Made by a program: the position numbers and the translations under genes. Below the pieces are notes generated by a model. It did not search any database. It saw only the letters and a program-made list of their open reading frames with translations, and was not told where the DNA came from. From the NCBI RefSeq assembly GCF_003415655.1, contig NZ_QRHC01000001.1, forward strand, positions 124,001 through 188,000: a stretch of 64,000 bases of DNA, read 5' to 3'. This DNA is from Vibrio maerlii. GTDB lineage: Bacteria; Pseudomonadota; Gammaproteobacteria; Enterobacterales; Vibrionaceae. Shown here piece by piece: positions 8,978 to 17,840 of this stretch. Position 1 is the first letter of the stretch. The number at the start of each line of letters is the position of its first letter.

Positions 8978-11020
8978 ATGAAGCCTATTTCAGAGTCTAT
9001 CTATTCCAAAATATCGAGAAGCCAATACCTTATTGGCTTGTGTAACGTCTTTATAAAGCTGTTACCCATCTCTGTAATCTGTGCTCTATTACTACTCATC
9101 TCTAATGCTTTAAGCTGGTTAGGTTTTTTCCAATACAGCGCGCATGTCAATGCCGCTACCTCATTGACCTCTCAGCTGTTTCCTATATTGCTGATTGCTT
9201 TCTACTCGCAAGCCATTGCTGCTATTCAGCACCAAAATAAAGAAGGGATCACTATCTCTTCCCTCGTGAGCTATTTTCTGATTTGTCATCAATGGGGCAT
9301 GATGACGGCAGAAGTCATTGTTCCACCCAACACTTTCTTAGCGATTTGCTTACCGCTCGTGGTGAGCAGAGTGCTACAAGTATTTAGCTCGCGCTATGCC
9401 GCTGCGGATACGAACCTGCCGAGCGTGGTCGACAAATCGATTCGCCTGGTGACACTGTGCTGCGCAGCAATCGCAACCGTGTTAGTTGCGAGCACTCTGC
9501 TACTAAACGTATCAAGCTCATGGGTAGATTGGGAAAACCTGATGCCGAACCTCGATCCAAATTCGCTGGTCGACGGTTTGTTCTATGAGCTTGTTCGAAA
9601 CCTATTGTGGTCGGTGGGGATCAATGGGCACGTGATCTTCTCTACCTACAAATCTGAGATCTACGAACTTACCGCGCAAAGTATCCAGGCCTACCAAACC
9701 TTTGGGACAGATATTCCTATCTTTACCTCAAACTTCTTCGACTTTTATGCGGGAATGGGCGGCGCCGGCAACACCCTCAGCTTGGTGCTTTGTATGCTGT
9801 TTCTTTCAAAAACCAGCACCTATCGCAAACTTGGCATGACGGTGTTATTGCTGAGCGTATTCAACATCAACGAACCCGTTATCTATGGACTGCCTATCAT
9901 GTTCAATCCAATCATGATCATTCCATTCATCATTACACCAGTCGTAGGATTAATTCTCGCTTATCTCGCAACCTATTTTGGACTTGTTCCACCAATTTCT
10001 GAACTGATGAGTTGGTTAACTCCACCAGTGATTAGTGGGTACATAGGTACAGGTAACAGCATTGCAGGCGGTGCACTTCAGGTGATCATTCTTATCGTGG
10101 GTATGGCCATTTACTTGCCTTTTTTTCGTCGAATGGAAAGCCTAAGCGGTGATTCAGTGGTGCTACCAAAGATCAAATCTGAACAATTCTTCTATCAACA
10201 AGGTTTGAGCGAGTTTAGTCGTAATAACAGCGTATTATCGCAACTCGATGCCAAGGTAAACTCGCAAAAAGTGGTCAGCAATCTGCAGAACTCTGGTGAT
10301 TTCATCTTGTTCTATCAGCCCCAATATGATGTCACCAAGAGCAAAGTGGTTTCTATGGAGGTGCTGATCCGCCACAAAGGCCACGATGGAAAGATAACCC
10401 CACCTCATTTTATCGAGCACTTCTCCAATCTCGGGATGATGGCTGAGTTGGATCTCTGGGTCGTAAAACAAGCACTCGAAGAGAGCGCACAATTTGCTAG
10501 TAACCCTGACTTCAAGGTCTCCATCAACATCTCACCCGATACCTTCTTGATTCCAAACTTCACTCAGATCTTGCTCGATTTGGTGAGTGTCAGCCAATTG
10601 GATGCAACTCAAGTGGAACTGGAGATCACCGAAGATCTCCTCATCAAGGATGAAGCGCTAACCTTTGGCGTGCTCAGCCAACTCAGAGCCAAAGGGATTT
10701 CAATTGCACTGGATGACTTTGGTTCGGGTTACTCATCGATTGGCTATCTATCTAAGTTTGAGTTCGATAAAGTCAAAATCGACCGCTCATTAGTGGTCAA
10801 CTCTAAGACAGAAAAAGGGCGTAACTTGCTGAAACTCACTTGTGAGATTGCCGCAATGAGTGGCTCTAAAGTGATTGTTGAGGGGGTAGAATCAGAAGAA
10901 GAAGTATCGCTAGTGAAGTCACTCGATGTTTCACTGATACAAGGCTATTACTACTACAAGCCGATGCCGCTGAGTTACATCGATGAGCTCGACCTATTCA
11001 CTCATCGTAAGGCGAGTTAA
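8978..11020 (+). CDS. PTS EIIC-like membrane domain fused to an EAL phosphodiesterase
   Basis: This 680-residue protein joins two modules. Residues 1 to about 390 form a multi-helix membrane domain resembling the cellobiose/lactose-type EIIC permease, including the NINEPVIYGLPI signature. Residues about 430-675 are an EAL domain with the catalytic set intact: E-V-L in place of E-A-L (MEVLIRH), the NIS asparagine, EITEDLL, LDDFGSGYSS, KIDRS, VEGVES and QGYYYYKPM. It likely hydrolyses c-di-GMP to pGpG. The membrane part may sense or bind a sugar; whether it transports is unknown, since no EIIA or EIIB partner is present. The start is not backed by a clear ribosome site. Confidence 0.88.
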   Translation: MKPISESIYSKISRSQYLIGLCNVFIKLLPISVICALLLLISNALSWLGFFQYSAHVNAATSLTSQLFPILLIAFYSQAIAAIQHQNKEGITISSLVSYFLICHQWGMMTAEVIVPPNTFLAICLPLVVSRVLQVFSSRYAAADTNLPSVVDKSIRLVTLCCAAIATVLVASTLLLNVSSSWVDWENLMPNLDPNSLVDGLFYELVRNLLWSVGINGHVIFSTYKSEIYELTAQSIQAYQTFGTDIPIFTSNFFDFYAGMGGAGNTLSLVLCMLFLSKTSTYRKLGMTVLLLSVFNINEPVIYGLPIMFNPIMIIPFIITPVVGLILAYLATYFGLVPPISELMSWLTPPVISGYIGTGNSIAGGALQVIILIVGMAIYLPFFRRMESLSGDSVVLPKIKSEQFFYQQGLSEFSRNNSVLSQLDAKVNSQKVVSNLQNSGDFILFYQPQYDVTKSKVVSMEVLIRHKGHDGKITPPHFIEHFSNLGMMAELDLWVVKQALEESAQFASNPDFKVSINISPDTFLIPNFTQILLDLVSVSQLDATQVELEITEDLLIKDEALTFGVLSQLRAKGISIALDDFGSGYSSIGYLSKFEFDKVKIDRSLVVNSKTEKGRNLLKLTCEIAAMSGSKVIVEGVESEEEVSLVKSLDVSLIQGYYYYKPMPLSYIDELDLFTHRKAS

Positions 11021-11043
11021 ATTAAATACACTTCTACTTGAAG

Positions 11044-11071
11044 AAAAAAGAGCGACTCGTTCGTCGCTCTT
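11044..11071 (-). terminator. intrinsic terminator of the U32 protein gene
   Basis: A nine-base-pair stem AAGAGCGAC / GTCGCTCTT with a six-base loop is followed on the minus strand by six T. It lies between convergent genes and may act in both directions, but only the minus strand has a T run. Confidence 0.85.
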
Positions 11072-11078
11072 CCAATCA

Positions 11079-13082
11079 CTATAAACCTTTTACATACTGA
11101 CGGTTAGCTGTCGGGTAGATAGCAGAGCTTAGCTCAGAAGCAACCACCTCTCGCTCACTGACATCACTGCTAAGCCATGCCAAGAAGCCATCGATTGTCG
11201 CACTCTTGGTCATCTTGTTTTGTGTTTCAGTTTGAATGTCGCGAAGATCAATCAGTACATCCGTACACAAATTTGGTAAGTCATTAATAAAATCTAAGTT
11301 CAGTGTATTGTGCTCAGCGTAGATCGAGTTATGACTGCCCTTCTGCTTCTGGATCACATAAGGATTGTCTTTAAGGTTAATGATCGACGTGCGTTTATCG
11401 CAGCGACGCAAACACCCTTTGTTAACCTTTATCTTGCGACAGCCCTCGGTTTGCTGGAAAAGGCATTGGCGACTCGTTAGTAGCGTGTTCGGGTGATAGA
11501 TACTATAGAAAGTACGCATCGCATCAGAGCGTTTTATGTGACGAAGCTGCTTCTTGTTCAGCTCATTCGATAAGAACGCACCGCTAGCGCCAAACTCTTG
11601 TTCCAAACACTTCAGCGTGAACGAGTTCGCACTGTTCATCTGTGGACCTGCGATCCAAGCCAAACCTAACTTGTTCGCTTCAAAGCCAACACCAGAATTA
11701 TTGGTGATTAATGCTGCCGGCTTCACCTCTTCCAAAAAGGTTTTTGCTGCAGCAAAGTCATCACCGATTAGAATCGCTGGGAAACATGGCTTCAACTGAG
11801 GGTATTCATTAAACAGCTCAACCATGCGTTCATATTCAGCCGCTAACCCCATTGGAATTTGGAAGTAAACATCAAGGTCAGTACGACTTGAAAGATAAGC
11901 GTCACTCTCAGAAGAGATCAGCACTGAGAGCCTAGGCGATGTTTCCAATGGTTTAGATGGTGCGATATTAGCGATCTCCGGGACATCGATCGCTCCTTTC
12001 AAGCTTGAGCCATTTACGGCACTCGACTTCAACTCAAAATCAGCCGTCTGCTTCTCGACATTCTGAATTATCGCCGTCTTATCATCGTAGAGCTTTTGTT
12101 TTACCTGCTTCACTTCATCTAAAGACTGACACTTATACACCTCAGAGAAATGATTTACTGCGTGATCACGTGGGTTATCGATATACATCGACTTGCCATA
12201 GTTGCCTTGCAAAAATGCATTAGAAAAGTCGCGGTTAAAGACCGTGTAAAGCTCCGTAGTGTCCTCAGAGAGCGCTTCACCCTCACACAAACGATCAATC
12301 TGCTTGCGCCAGTTATCAACCACAGTAAATACGTAGTGCGACTTCTTAATACGCCCTTCCACTTTCAAGGAATAAACGCCTGCATCCACCAACGCTTCTA
12401 AATCACCAAAAGCAGAGTTGTCTTTAAGGTTGAGCGGATAGTGGCTACCCGTTTTCGTCACTTCATATTCTTCACGACATGGCTGACTACAACGGCCTCG
12501 GTTACCTGATGCGCCATTGCGGTTTGAACTGATGTAGCAGATACCCGAGAAACCAATGCAGTATGAACCATGCACAAACACTTCCATCATCACATCGCGC
12601 TCTAAACCAAACTGCGCAAGGTGTTTTATCTCATTGATGTTCAGTTCACGAGACAGGTTCACTCGGCTTGCCGTTAACTGCTTGAGGAACTCAATCTGCC
12701 CTTCGTTATGGGTATTAAGCTGAGTTGAAGCGTGTACATCGAGGTCGGGAAAGTGGTGTTTAAGAATATAAGCCAGACCAAGGTCTTGGACGATCACACC
12801 GTCAATTTTGGTAGTATTTAACTGCGCTAGAAGACGGACTATCGCTGGAATTTCGCTCTCAAGGATAAGAACGTTAAGCGTCAGGAAGATCTTGCATCGA
12901 TGTTGATGCGCCAGTTCTAGCACACCTTTGAGGTTTTCTAAGGTGAGGTTTGTTGCACGGTTACGAGCATTGAATCGGTCCAGACCACAATAGATAGCGT
13001 CAGCACCCGCAGCGATCGCCGCTTTAATTGAGTCTAAGTCGCCACCAGGAGCCAAAAGCTCAAACTGCTCTCGTTTCAACAT
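11079..13082 (-). CDS. rlhA: U32-family protein, probable 23S rRNA C2501 hydroxylation protein RlhA
   Basis: This 667-residue protein starts ELLAPGGDLDSIKAAIAAGADAIY, the typical U32 peptidase-family opening. It carries the U32 cysteine region (GFSGICYISSNRNG, then RGRCSQPCREEY) near residue 180 and further cysteines around CRKIKVNKGCLRRC. Its length and domain order match the long U32 proteins of the RlhA (YdcP) type, which hydroxylate C2501 of 23S rRNA with prephenate-linked chemistry and probably an Fe-S cluster. Other U32 members (TrhP/YegQ, UbiU) are much shorter. It is a single gene with its own terminator. Confidence 0.75.
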   Translation of the reverse strand: MLKREQFELLAPGGDLDSIKAAIAAGADAIYCGLDRFNARNRATNLTLENLKGVLELAHQHRCKIFLTLNVLILESEIPAIVRLLAQLNTTKIDGVIVQDLGLAYILKHHFPDLDVHASTQLNTHNEGQIEFLKQLTASRVNLSRELNINEIKHLAQFGLERDVMMEVFVHGSYCIGFSGICYISSNRNGASGNRGRCSQPCREEYEVTKTGSHYPLNLKDNSAFGDLEALVDAGVYSLKVEGRIKKSHYVFTVVDNWRKQIDRLCEGEALSEDTTELYTVFNRDFSNAFLQGNYGKSMYIDNPRDHAVNHFSEVYKCQSLDEVKQVKQKLYDDKTAIIQNVEKQTADFELKSSAVNGSSLKGAIDVPEIANIAPSKPLETSPRLSVLISSESDAYLSSRTDLDVYFQIPMGLAAEYERMVELFNEYPQLKPCFPAILIGDDFAAAKTFLEEVKPAALITNNSGVGFEANKLGLAWIAGPQMNSANSFTLKCLEQEFGASGAFLSNELNKKQLRHIKRSDAMRTFYSIYHPNTLLTSRQCLFQQTEGCRKIKVNKGCLRRCDKRTSIINLKDNPYVIQKQKGSHNSIYAEHNTLNLDFINDLPNLCTDVLIDLRDIQTETQNKMTKSATIDGFLAWLSSDVSEREVVASELSSAIYPTANRQYVKGL

Positions 13083-13224
13083 ATTACAAACTGCCTTAAG
13101 AATAACAAACCGTCAAAATAGTCGCGTATTCTAATCACTTTCCGTAACAAATGTTGAACTAGTTCACACTTTATTATTCTGGGTCAATTTAACCCTGTAA
13201 AACAATTCCTATGTGCCAGAAACG

Positions 13225-13264
13225 AAAAAACAGAAGTGCCCAAGGTACGGTTTGACACTTCTGT
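13225..13264 (-). terminator. intrinsic terminator of the porin gene
   Basis: CAGAAGTG and CACTTCTG form an eight-base-pair stem, and on the minus strand it is followed by TTTTTT. It sits about 60 bases past the porin stop codon. Confidence 0.75.
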
Positions 13265-13323
13265 AAAAGCAAAAAAAGCCTAAAAAAATTATGAAAATCT
13301 ATAGCGTTAGGGGAAACCTAAGG

Positions 13324-14415
13324 TTAGAACGCGTAGTAAACACCTGCTACTACTGTCTCACCTTCTAAATCACCGTGTGTAGAGCCAACTACGTCGCTGT
13401 CAGCTTCACCCGTTTGGTACTCAACAAAAGTTGTGATGTTAGATGCTACCGCGTAATCTGCACCGATAACGAAGTTCGTTACGTCGCCATCACCCACAGA
13501 TACACCAGATTTAGTGTACTCATCTAGTTCAGCCATTGCATAAGTTGAGTAAACACGTGCTTTATCGATTGTGTAGCTTGCTGCTAGACCAAGAGAAGAA
13601 CCATCTACGAAATCATCATTTTTCGTATCGAAGAAACCGAAACCATCTAAGCCTTCAAAGTTTGCGTAAGTAACCGCAGCGTAAAAGCCCTTAATTTCGT
13701 AAGAAACCGATGCACCATAAACCTGAAAATCTACATCTGTACCAGCAATGAAATCGTCATCGCTATCTGTTTTGTACACTTCGCCAGATTGGAACATAGC
13801 ACCAACAGATAAACCATTAACCGAGTAATCTGCAGACACACCGTATAGGTTATCGATACCATCATCAGACTCAGTGTGGATATCCGCAACAAGTGTGAAA
13901 TCAGCAATATTGCCTTTTGCTACGATACCATGCCCAGAAGATTCTTTGTTGTGGCCACCAATGCCACCCATGTAGTTACCTTCGTTCGTGATATCGTCTT
14001 TTTCGATAGCATCACTTGAGTCTGCAAGGTCACCCACTTCACCAACAGCGACACCCCACTGTTCAGTTTTAACACCAACATAAACGTCATCAAAACGAGC
14101 ATCATTGTCAGTGCCGTCGTACCAAGAGCCTGATTCAATCTCAAAAGAGGCAAACGCTGTAAACTCTTCATTTAGCTTTTGCTCAGCATTCAGCTGAATC
14201 TTAGCCCAAACGTTTGTATCTAAGTCAGAGTCAGAAGATACTTTCTTTTGAACACCATTCTCTGTTTCCAATGACTCGATATCAGTTGTCGCTAGGTAAG
14301 CATCCACTTCACCACCGAAAGATACAACCGTATCTTCGTTTTTGTATAGCTCAGCAGCAGAGATAGAAGTTGCAGAAAGGGTAGCAATGATGCCAGCTAG
14401 GATCGTTTTTTTCAC
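13324..14415 (-). CDS. outer-membrane porin
   Basis: This is a Gram-negative porin with a clear Sec signal peptide (KKTILAGIIATLSATSISA, cleavage before AELYKN), alternating beta-strand pattern, many Asp/Gly turns and the C-terminal phenylalanine (GVYYAF) recognised by BamA. I place the start at GTG 14415 because AAGGA sits seven bases before it and the next residues are the standard KKT signal-peptide head; a GTG five codons upstream would place AAGGA inside the coding sequence. It should be a trimeric diffusion channel of the OmpU/OmpC type. The gene is divergent from a LysR gene 150 bases away, a possible local regulator. Confidence 0.88.
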   Translation of the reverse strand: MKKTILAGIIATLSATSISAAELYKNEDTVVSFGGEVDAYLATTDIESLETENGVQKKVSSDSDLDTNVWAKIQLNAEQKLNEEFTAFASFEIESGSWYDGTDNDARFDDVYVGVKTEQWGVAVGEVGDLADSSDAIEKDDITNEGNYMGGIGGHNKESSGHGIVAKGNIADFTLVADIHTESDDGIDNLYGVSADYSVNGLSVGAMFQSGEVYKTDSDDDFIAGTDVDFQVYGASVSYEIKGFYAAVTYANFEGLDGFGFFDTKNDDFVDGSSLGLAASYTIDKARVYSTYAMAELDEYTKSGVSVGDGDVTNFVIGADYAVASNITTFVEYQTGEADSDVVGSTHGDLEGETVVAGVYYAF

Positions 14416-14565
14416 AATAAATTCCTTCACGTAAACGATTGGTTTAACTGGGGAAGGAAAGTACCAGTTATATATTTAGCTGTACTTAATCTAAATTTAA
14501 GTAATTTTTATAGATTTGAGGTATAATAAAAAACGTCGTTCAATTACAAAGAGTTACGATTCATT

Positions 14566-15468
14566 ATGGATCTAAACATGTTTAAATATTTTATTGCGGT
14601 CATCGAAGAGAAAGGGGTGTCTAACGCCGCAAAAGCTCTTGGAGTGACGCCATCTGCCGTCAGTCAAAATATTTCTAAACTCAATGATTTTTATAATGAC
14701 GTACTTTTTACTCGCTCTGGTGTGACATTAGTACCAACAACCAATGGCTTAAACTTGTATCACGCCGTTAAACCTGCGGTAGAAGAACTGTCCACACAAG
14801 CTAATGCTCTAAAAAACCCAGCGAAGGCAAAGCGAACCATCTCGTTCTTGAGCCACAAAGACGTAGACTTGCTCTTCTACACACAACTTCTAAATCGCAT
14901 CACAGAATCTCAATTTGATATTTCTTTAGTTAACATATCAAGCGGGAATAACGAAGAACTGTGGATCGATGATCTGGTTCAGCGTAAAGCGGACTTTATT
15001 ATTTCTACCCAACCTATCCACTTTCAAGGTTATGAAAATCAACTATTACTGAGAGAAGAGATCGTCTCGGTGTGCAGTGGCGATAACCCACAAGGTCACA
15101 AGCTAGATGATGAAGAAGGCTTCTTTGATTTAGATTACATCGCCTACACCACGCGGCGTAACCGTCAGCGTATGTTCAGTGCGTTACTGCAAGACAGAAA
15201 AGATACCCGTAACATTGTCTATCAATGCGACTCGATGCTGACATCACTCTATATGGTATCGAATAGCGACCTAGTGTGTATGGCGTTACGTCATCACGCA
15301 AGCCAATTTAAAGATTCATTGTCGCTGTCACTCCACCCACTCCCATTCACGGAAAAGGCCGAGATCCCGATCTTCCTCAGCCACCGCAAAGTGAGCAACA
15401 ATGACACCACATTAAAATGGATACTAAATCAGGTGAAAGATATTTTCGCTCATTATAAATATGAGTAA
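14566..15468 (+). CDS. LysR-family transcriptional regulator
   Basis: This 300-residue protein has an N-terminal winged helix-turn-helix (GVSNAAKALGVTPSAVSQNI, about residues 18-37) and a C-terminal effector-binding domain. It is divergent from the porin gene, with 150 bases between the starts. This is a common arrangement for a regulator acting on its neighbour, but here it is only inferred from position. The region between them is AT-rich with no obvious palindromic operator. The effector is unknown. Confidence 0.87.
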   Translation: MDLNMFKYFIAVIEEKGVSNAAKALGVTPSAVSQNISKLNDFYNDVLFTRSGVTLVPTTNGLNLYHAVKPAVEELSTQANALKNPAKAKRTISFLSHKDVDLLFYTQLLNRITESQFDISLVNISSGNNEELWIDDLVQRKADFIISTQPIHFQGYENQLLLREEIVSVCSGDNPQGHKLDDEEGFFDLDYIAYTTRRNRQRMFSALLQDRKDTRNIVYQCDSMLTSLYMVSNSDLVCMALRHHASQFKDSLSLSLHPLPFTEKAEIPIFLSHRKVSNNDTTLKWILNQVKDIFAHYKYE

Positions 15469-15533
15469 TTACTCCTCCTTGGATTCGTCATACTCAAGAA
15501 TCAGGAACGACTTAGTTGGGGATTTCGTTTTTT

Positions 15534-15577
15534 TCTAGAGCGAAGCGTTCTACAGGACGAAGTCCGTTCTCAAGCAA
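15534..15577. repeat. isolated copy of repeat module D
   Basis: TCTAGAGCGAAGCGTTCTA, then GGACGAAGTCC, then GTTCTCAAGC match module D, found repeatedly at 25-63 kb. It has the internal palindrome GGACGAAGTCC. It lies between a LysR gene and ogt and is the only module outside the accessory region. Confidence 0.8.
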
Positions 15578-15584
15578 AGGGCTC

Positions 15585-16061
15585 TTATATCTCAATCCCT
15601 TCAAGCACCAATAAGTGCTTCTTACGCTCGACTCCCCCAGCGTAGCCCGTTAATTTTCCATTCTTACCTATCACTCGGTGACACGGTACAATGACCGACA
15701 CAGGATTCTTACCATTGGCCGCCCCTACCGCTCTCACCGCTTTCGGGCTACCAATCGCATCCGCTAGGTCTTGATAGCTCCAGGTTTCACCAAAGGGAAT
15801 GGTCGTCAGGGCTTGCCAAACCTTATTTTGAAAATCCGTACCGTGAGTGGATATCGGCAAGTCAAAGTGACTACGCTGGCCAGAGAAATACTCCTTCAGC
15901 TGGGCGACTGCTTTTTGCAGCAAATAATCAAAATCATCGTGAACACCCAAATCATCTGGCTGAGTGGTATGCGTTTCAAACCAAACCCCGGTAATGCCCT
16001 TCTCATTGGCTTGGATAACCACATCTCCTAATGGAGAGTTAAAACGTGTGTACTTCTTCAT
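15585..16061 (-). CDS. ogt: methylated-DNA--protein-cysteine methyltransferase
   Basis: This protein of about 158 residues has the active-site motif PCHRV, preceded by AVGAANGKNPVSVIV and followed by GYAGGVERK, the O6-alkylguanine-DNA alkyltransferase core. It transfers the alkyl group from O6-alkylguanine to its own cysteine in a suicide reaction. I start at ATG 16061, which has GGAG nine bases upstream; an earlier in-frame ATG would lie deep in the preceding gene. Its ATG overlaps the TGA of the Ada-AlkA gene (ATGA), so the two are translationally coupled and form one alkylation-repair unit. Confidence 0.93.
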   Translation of the reverse strand: MKKYTRFNSPLGDVVIQANEKGITGVWFETHTTQPDDLGVHDDFDYLLQKAVAQLKEYFSGQRSHFDLPISTHGTDFQNKVWQALTTIPFGETWSYQDLADAIGSPKAVRAVGAANGKNPVSVIVPCHRVIGKNGKLTGYAGGVERKKHLLVLEGIEI

Positions 16062-17467
16062 AATGTATGACTCCAACAATGAAAGGTGGCGTAGCTGCCC
16101 CAAGGGGATACCGCAGCCGTGGTAATACTCGGGAACTTATCCATGACTCTCTTCACGATCAGATCCTTATCTAACAAGCAATCAGGCTCAGACAAACCAC
16201 GCAACAACGCATAACTCACCGTCCACGGGCCAATACCTTTCAGCGTTAGCCACTCTTGTGGGTGTGTATTGGGATTGTCTAAATTATAGATGGCAAAGCG
16301 CTTGAGCGTCTCTTTACGACTTTGAGGCATTCTCAAAAAATCTAAATCCGCATTAGCCACTTCACTTATCGTAGGAAAGTGCTGATTACCATTAAGCTGC
16401 TGAGCCAACAGGTTAAGTTGACCAATCGCTGCTTTGACAGAGACCTGCTGACCCAATATCGCTCGCACACCCGCTTCCCATGTACTCCAGACCCCAGGAA
16501 TTCTAATCCCCTGAGTCGAAACAAGCTCGGGTGAGACAAGCTTTAGGTGCGATTCAATGACGTCCGTATCCGCATCAAGGTCGAATAAACGACGAATCCC
16601 TTTCACTAAGTGACGAACCTGTTTCAAGTCCTCAATCTCAAACTCGACCTCCAGTGCCTTACCCGTATTCTTGGCACTGAACCATGCTTGTTGACCATTC
16701 ACTTCCACTCGACGCTGATAAGCATCCTCAATGACCGTTTCAATCCCGTCTAGCGCTCTAAGTCGATAGAAATCAAGCATGTGCTGCCAGTTGAGTTGAC
16801 CGCGATAAGACAAGGTTAACGTATTCGAAGCACTGCCTTTGGCATCTTTTCTCACCTGATTCGGAGCCAACTTAAGTGATTTCACAAACGCATCATTAAA
16901 GCGTCGGACACTATTAAACCCACTCGCATAGGCAACATCGGTAATCGACAGTTGACTGGTGTGCAGCAGCTGTTTGGCAAACATCAATTGCTGGTAGAGT
17001 GCGTATTGCTTTGGCGACAGCCCAAGATGCTCGTTAAACAGTTGCCGTAAATAACGGTCGCTAATGCCCAAACGTTCACTCAGTTCAGCCAAGCTACCTT
17101 GTTGCAATGCGCCATCATCAATCAAACTCATTGCACGTTGAAAGGTGGTCTCCGTTCCCTTCCACGCCCAAGATTGCGGAGCACTATCCGGGCGACAGCG
17201 CAAACAGGGTCGATAGCCAGCTTCTAGCGCTTGCGAACTATGCTCAAAGTACTCGACATTCTCTTCTTTCGGTAGATTGGCTGGACAAATTGGTCGGCAG
17301 AAAATCTTGGTGGTTTTTACTGCAACGAAGAAACGTCCATCAAAACGCGGGTCGCGTGCCATCCTAGCTCTTTTGTATTTAGAGATCTTGTATTGAGAAC
17401 TCTTACATTGAGAGTTCTGATGCTGACTCGCATTACTACTGTCTTGATGTAAATGAGGTTGAGTCAT
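16058..17467 (-). CDS. Ada-type regulator fused to AlkA 3-methyladenine DNA glycosylase
   Basis: This 469-residue protein is a three-part fusion. Residues about 35-100 are the Ada zinc domain with cysteines 57, 61, 88 and 91 (FCRPIC...RPCLRC), which repairs methylphosphotriesters and acts as the switch. Residues about 105-205 are an AraC-type helix-turn-helix. Residues about 210-465 are AlkA with the helix-hairpin-helix (LKGIGPWTVSYALLRG) and the catalytic Asp in LLDKDLIVKR. The O6-methylguanine domain found in E. coli Ada is supplied by the overlapping ogt gene. The first 30 residues are Gln/Ser/Lys-rich and poorly conserved, so the start could be later. It probably autoregulates. Confidence 0.9.
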   Translation of the reverse strand: MTQPHLHQDSSNASQHQNSQCKSSQYKISKYKRARMARDPRFDGRFFVAVKTTKIFCRPICPANLPKEENVEYFEHSSQALEAGYRPCLRCRPDSAPQSWAWKGTETTFQRAMSLIDDGALQQGSLAELSERLGISDRYLRQLFNEHLGLSPKQYALYQQLMFAKQLLHTSQLSITDVAYASGFNSVRRFNDAFVKSLKLAPNQVRKDAKGSASNTLTLSYRGQLNWQHMLDFYRLRALDGIETVIEDAYQRRVEVNGQQAWFSAKNTGKALEVEFEIEDLKQVRHLVKGIRRLFDLDADTDVIESHLKLVSPELVSTQGIRIPGVWSTWEAGVRAILGQQVSVKAAIGQLNLLAQQLNGNQHFPTISEVANADLDFLRMPQSRKETLKRFAIYNLDNPNTHPQEWLTLKGIGPWTVSYALLRGLSEPDCLLDKDLIVKRVMDKFPSITTAAVSPWGSYATFHCWSHTL

Positions 17468-17505
17468 GAAGTTAGCGCCCTGATTACTATTGCAGTGATT
17501 CGATA

Positions 17506-17789
17506 CTAGGGTCTGTTGACATTTCGAGCTGGTTTTTGCAGCAGTTTGTGGGAAATTTCTACAAGGCAGAGGCTTTGATGTGTAGCTAGCCTACATGAGA
17601 AGCCGATAACGCAGTAGAAATGAAGCACAAACGCTGCCCGAAGGGTTCGAACTAGGCGTCCCCGCAAAAATCGTTTTATGCTTTGTTAAGGGGTATTTAC
17701 TTAGAGTGACTAGGCTACACACCCCTTGCCGCGCCTAAAACGATTTTATCTCGAACAAAATTTAACCTCGAAAGGCCAACAGACCCTAG
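17506..17789. mobile_element. MITE-like element of 284 bp with terminal inverted repeats
   Basis: The ends are CTAGGGTCTGTTG and CAACAGACCCTAG, perfect inverted repeats of 13 bases, with a further imperfect pairing inward (GACATTTCGAG / CTCGAAAGGC). The interior has no open reading frame of note and contains sub-repeats with opposite orientation (AAAATCGTTTTA and TAAAACGATTTTA). It fills the gap between the Ada-AlkA gene and the histidine kinase. The properties fit a non-autonomous element moved by a transposase in trans; no target duplication could be confirmed. Confidence 0.75.
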
Positions 17790-17840
17790 CAGTGTAACGA
17801 ATCCTACTCAGTGCGCTAGCCATTTTCGGAACTGAATGTT

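Noticed and set aside
13324-14430. GTG at 14430 as the porin start
   Set aside because: The AAGGA site would lie inside the gene; the GTG at 14415 follows that site at the right distance and begins a normal signal peptide.
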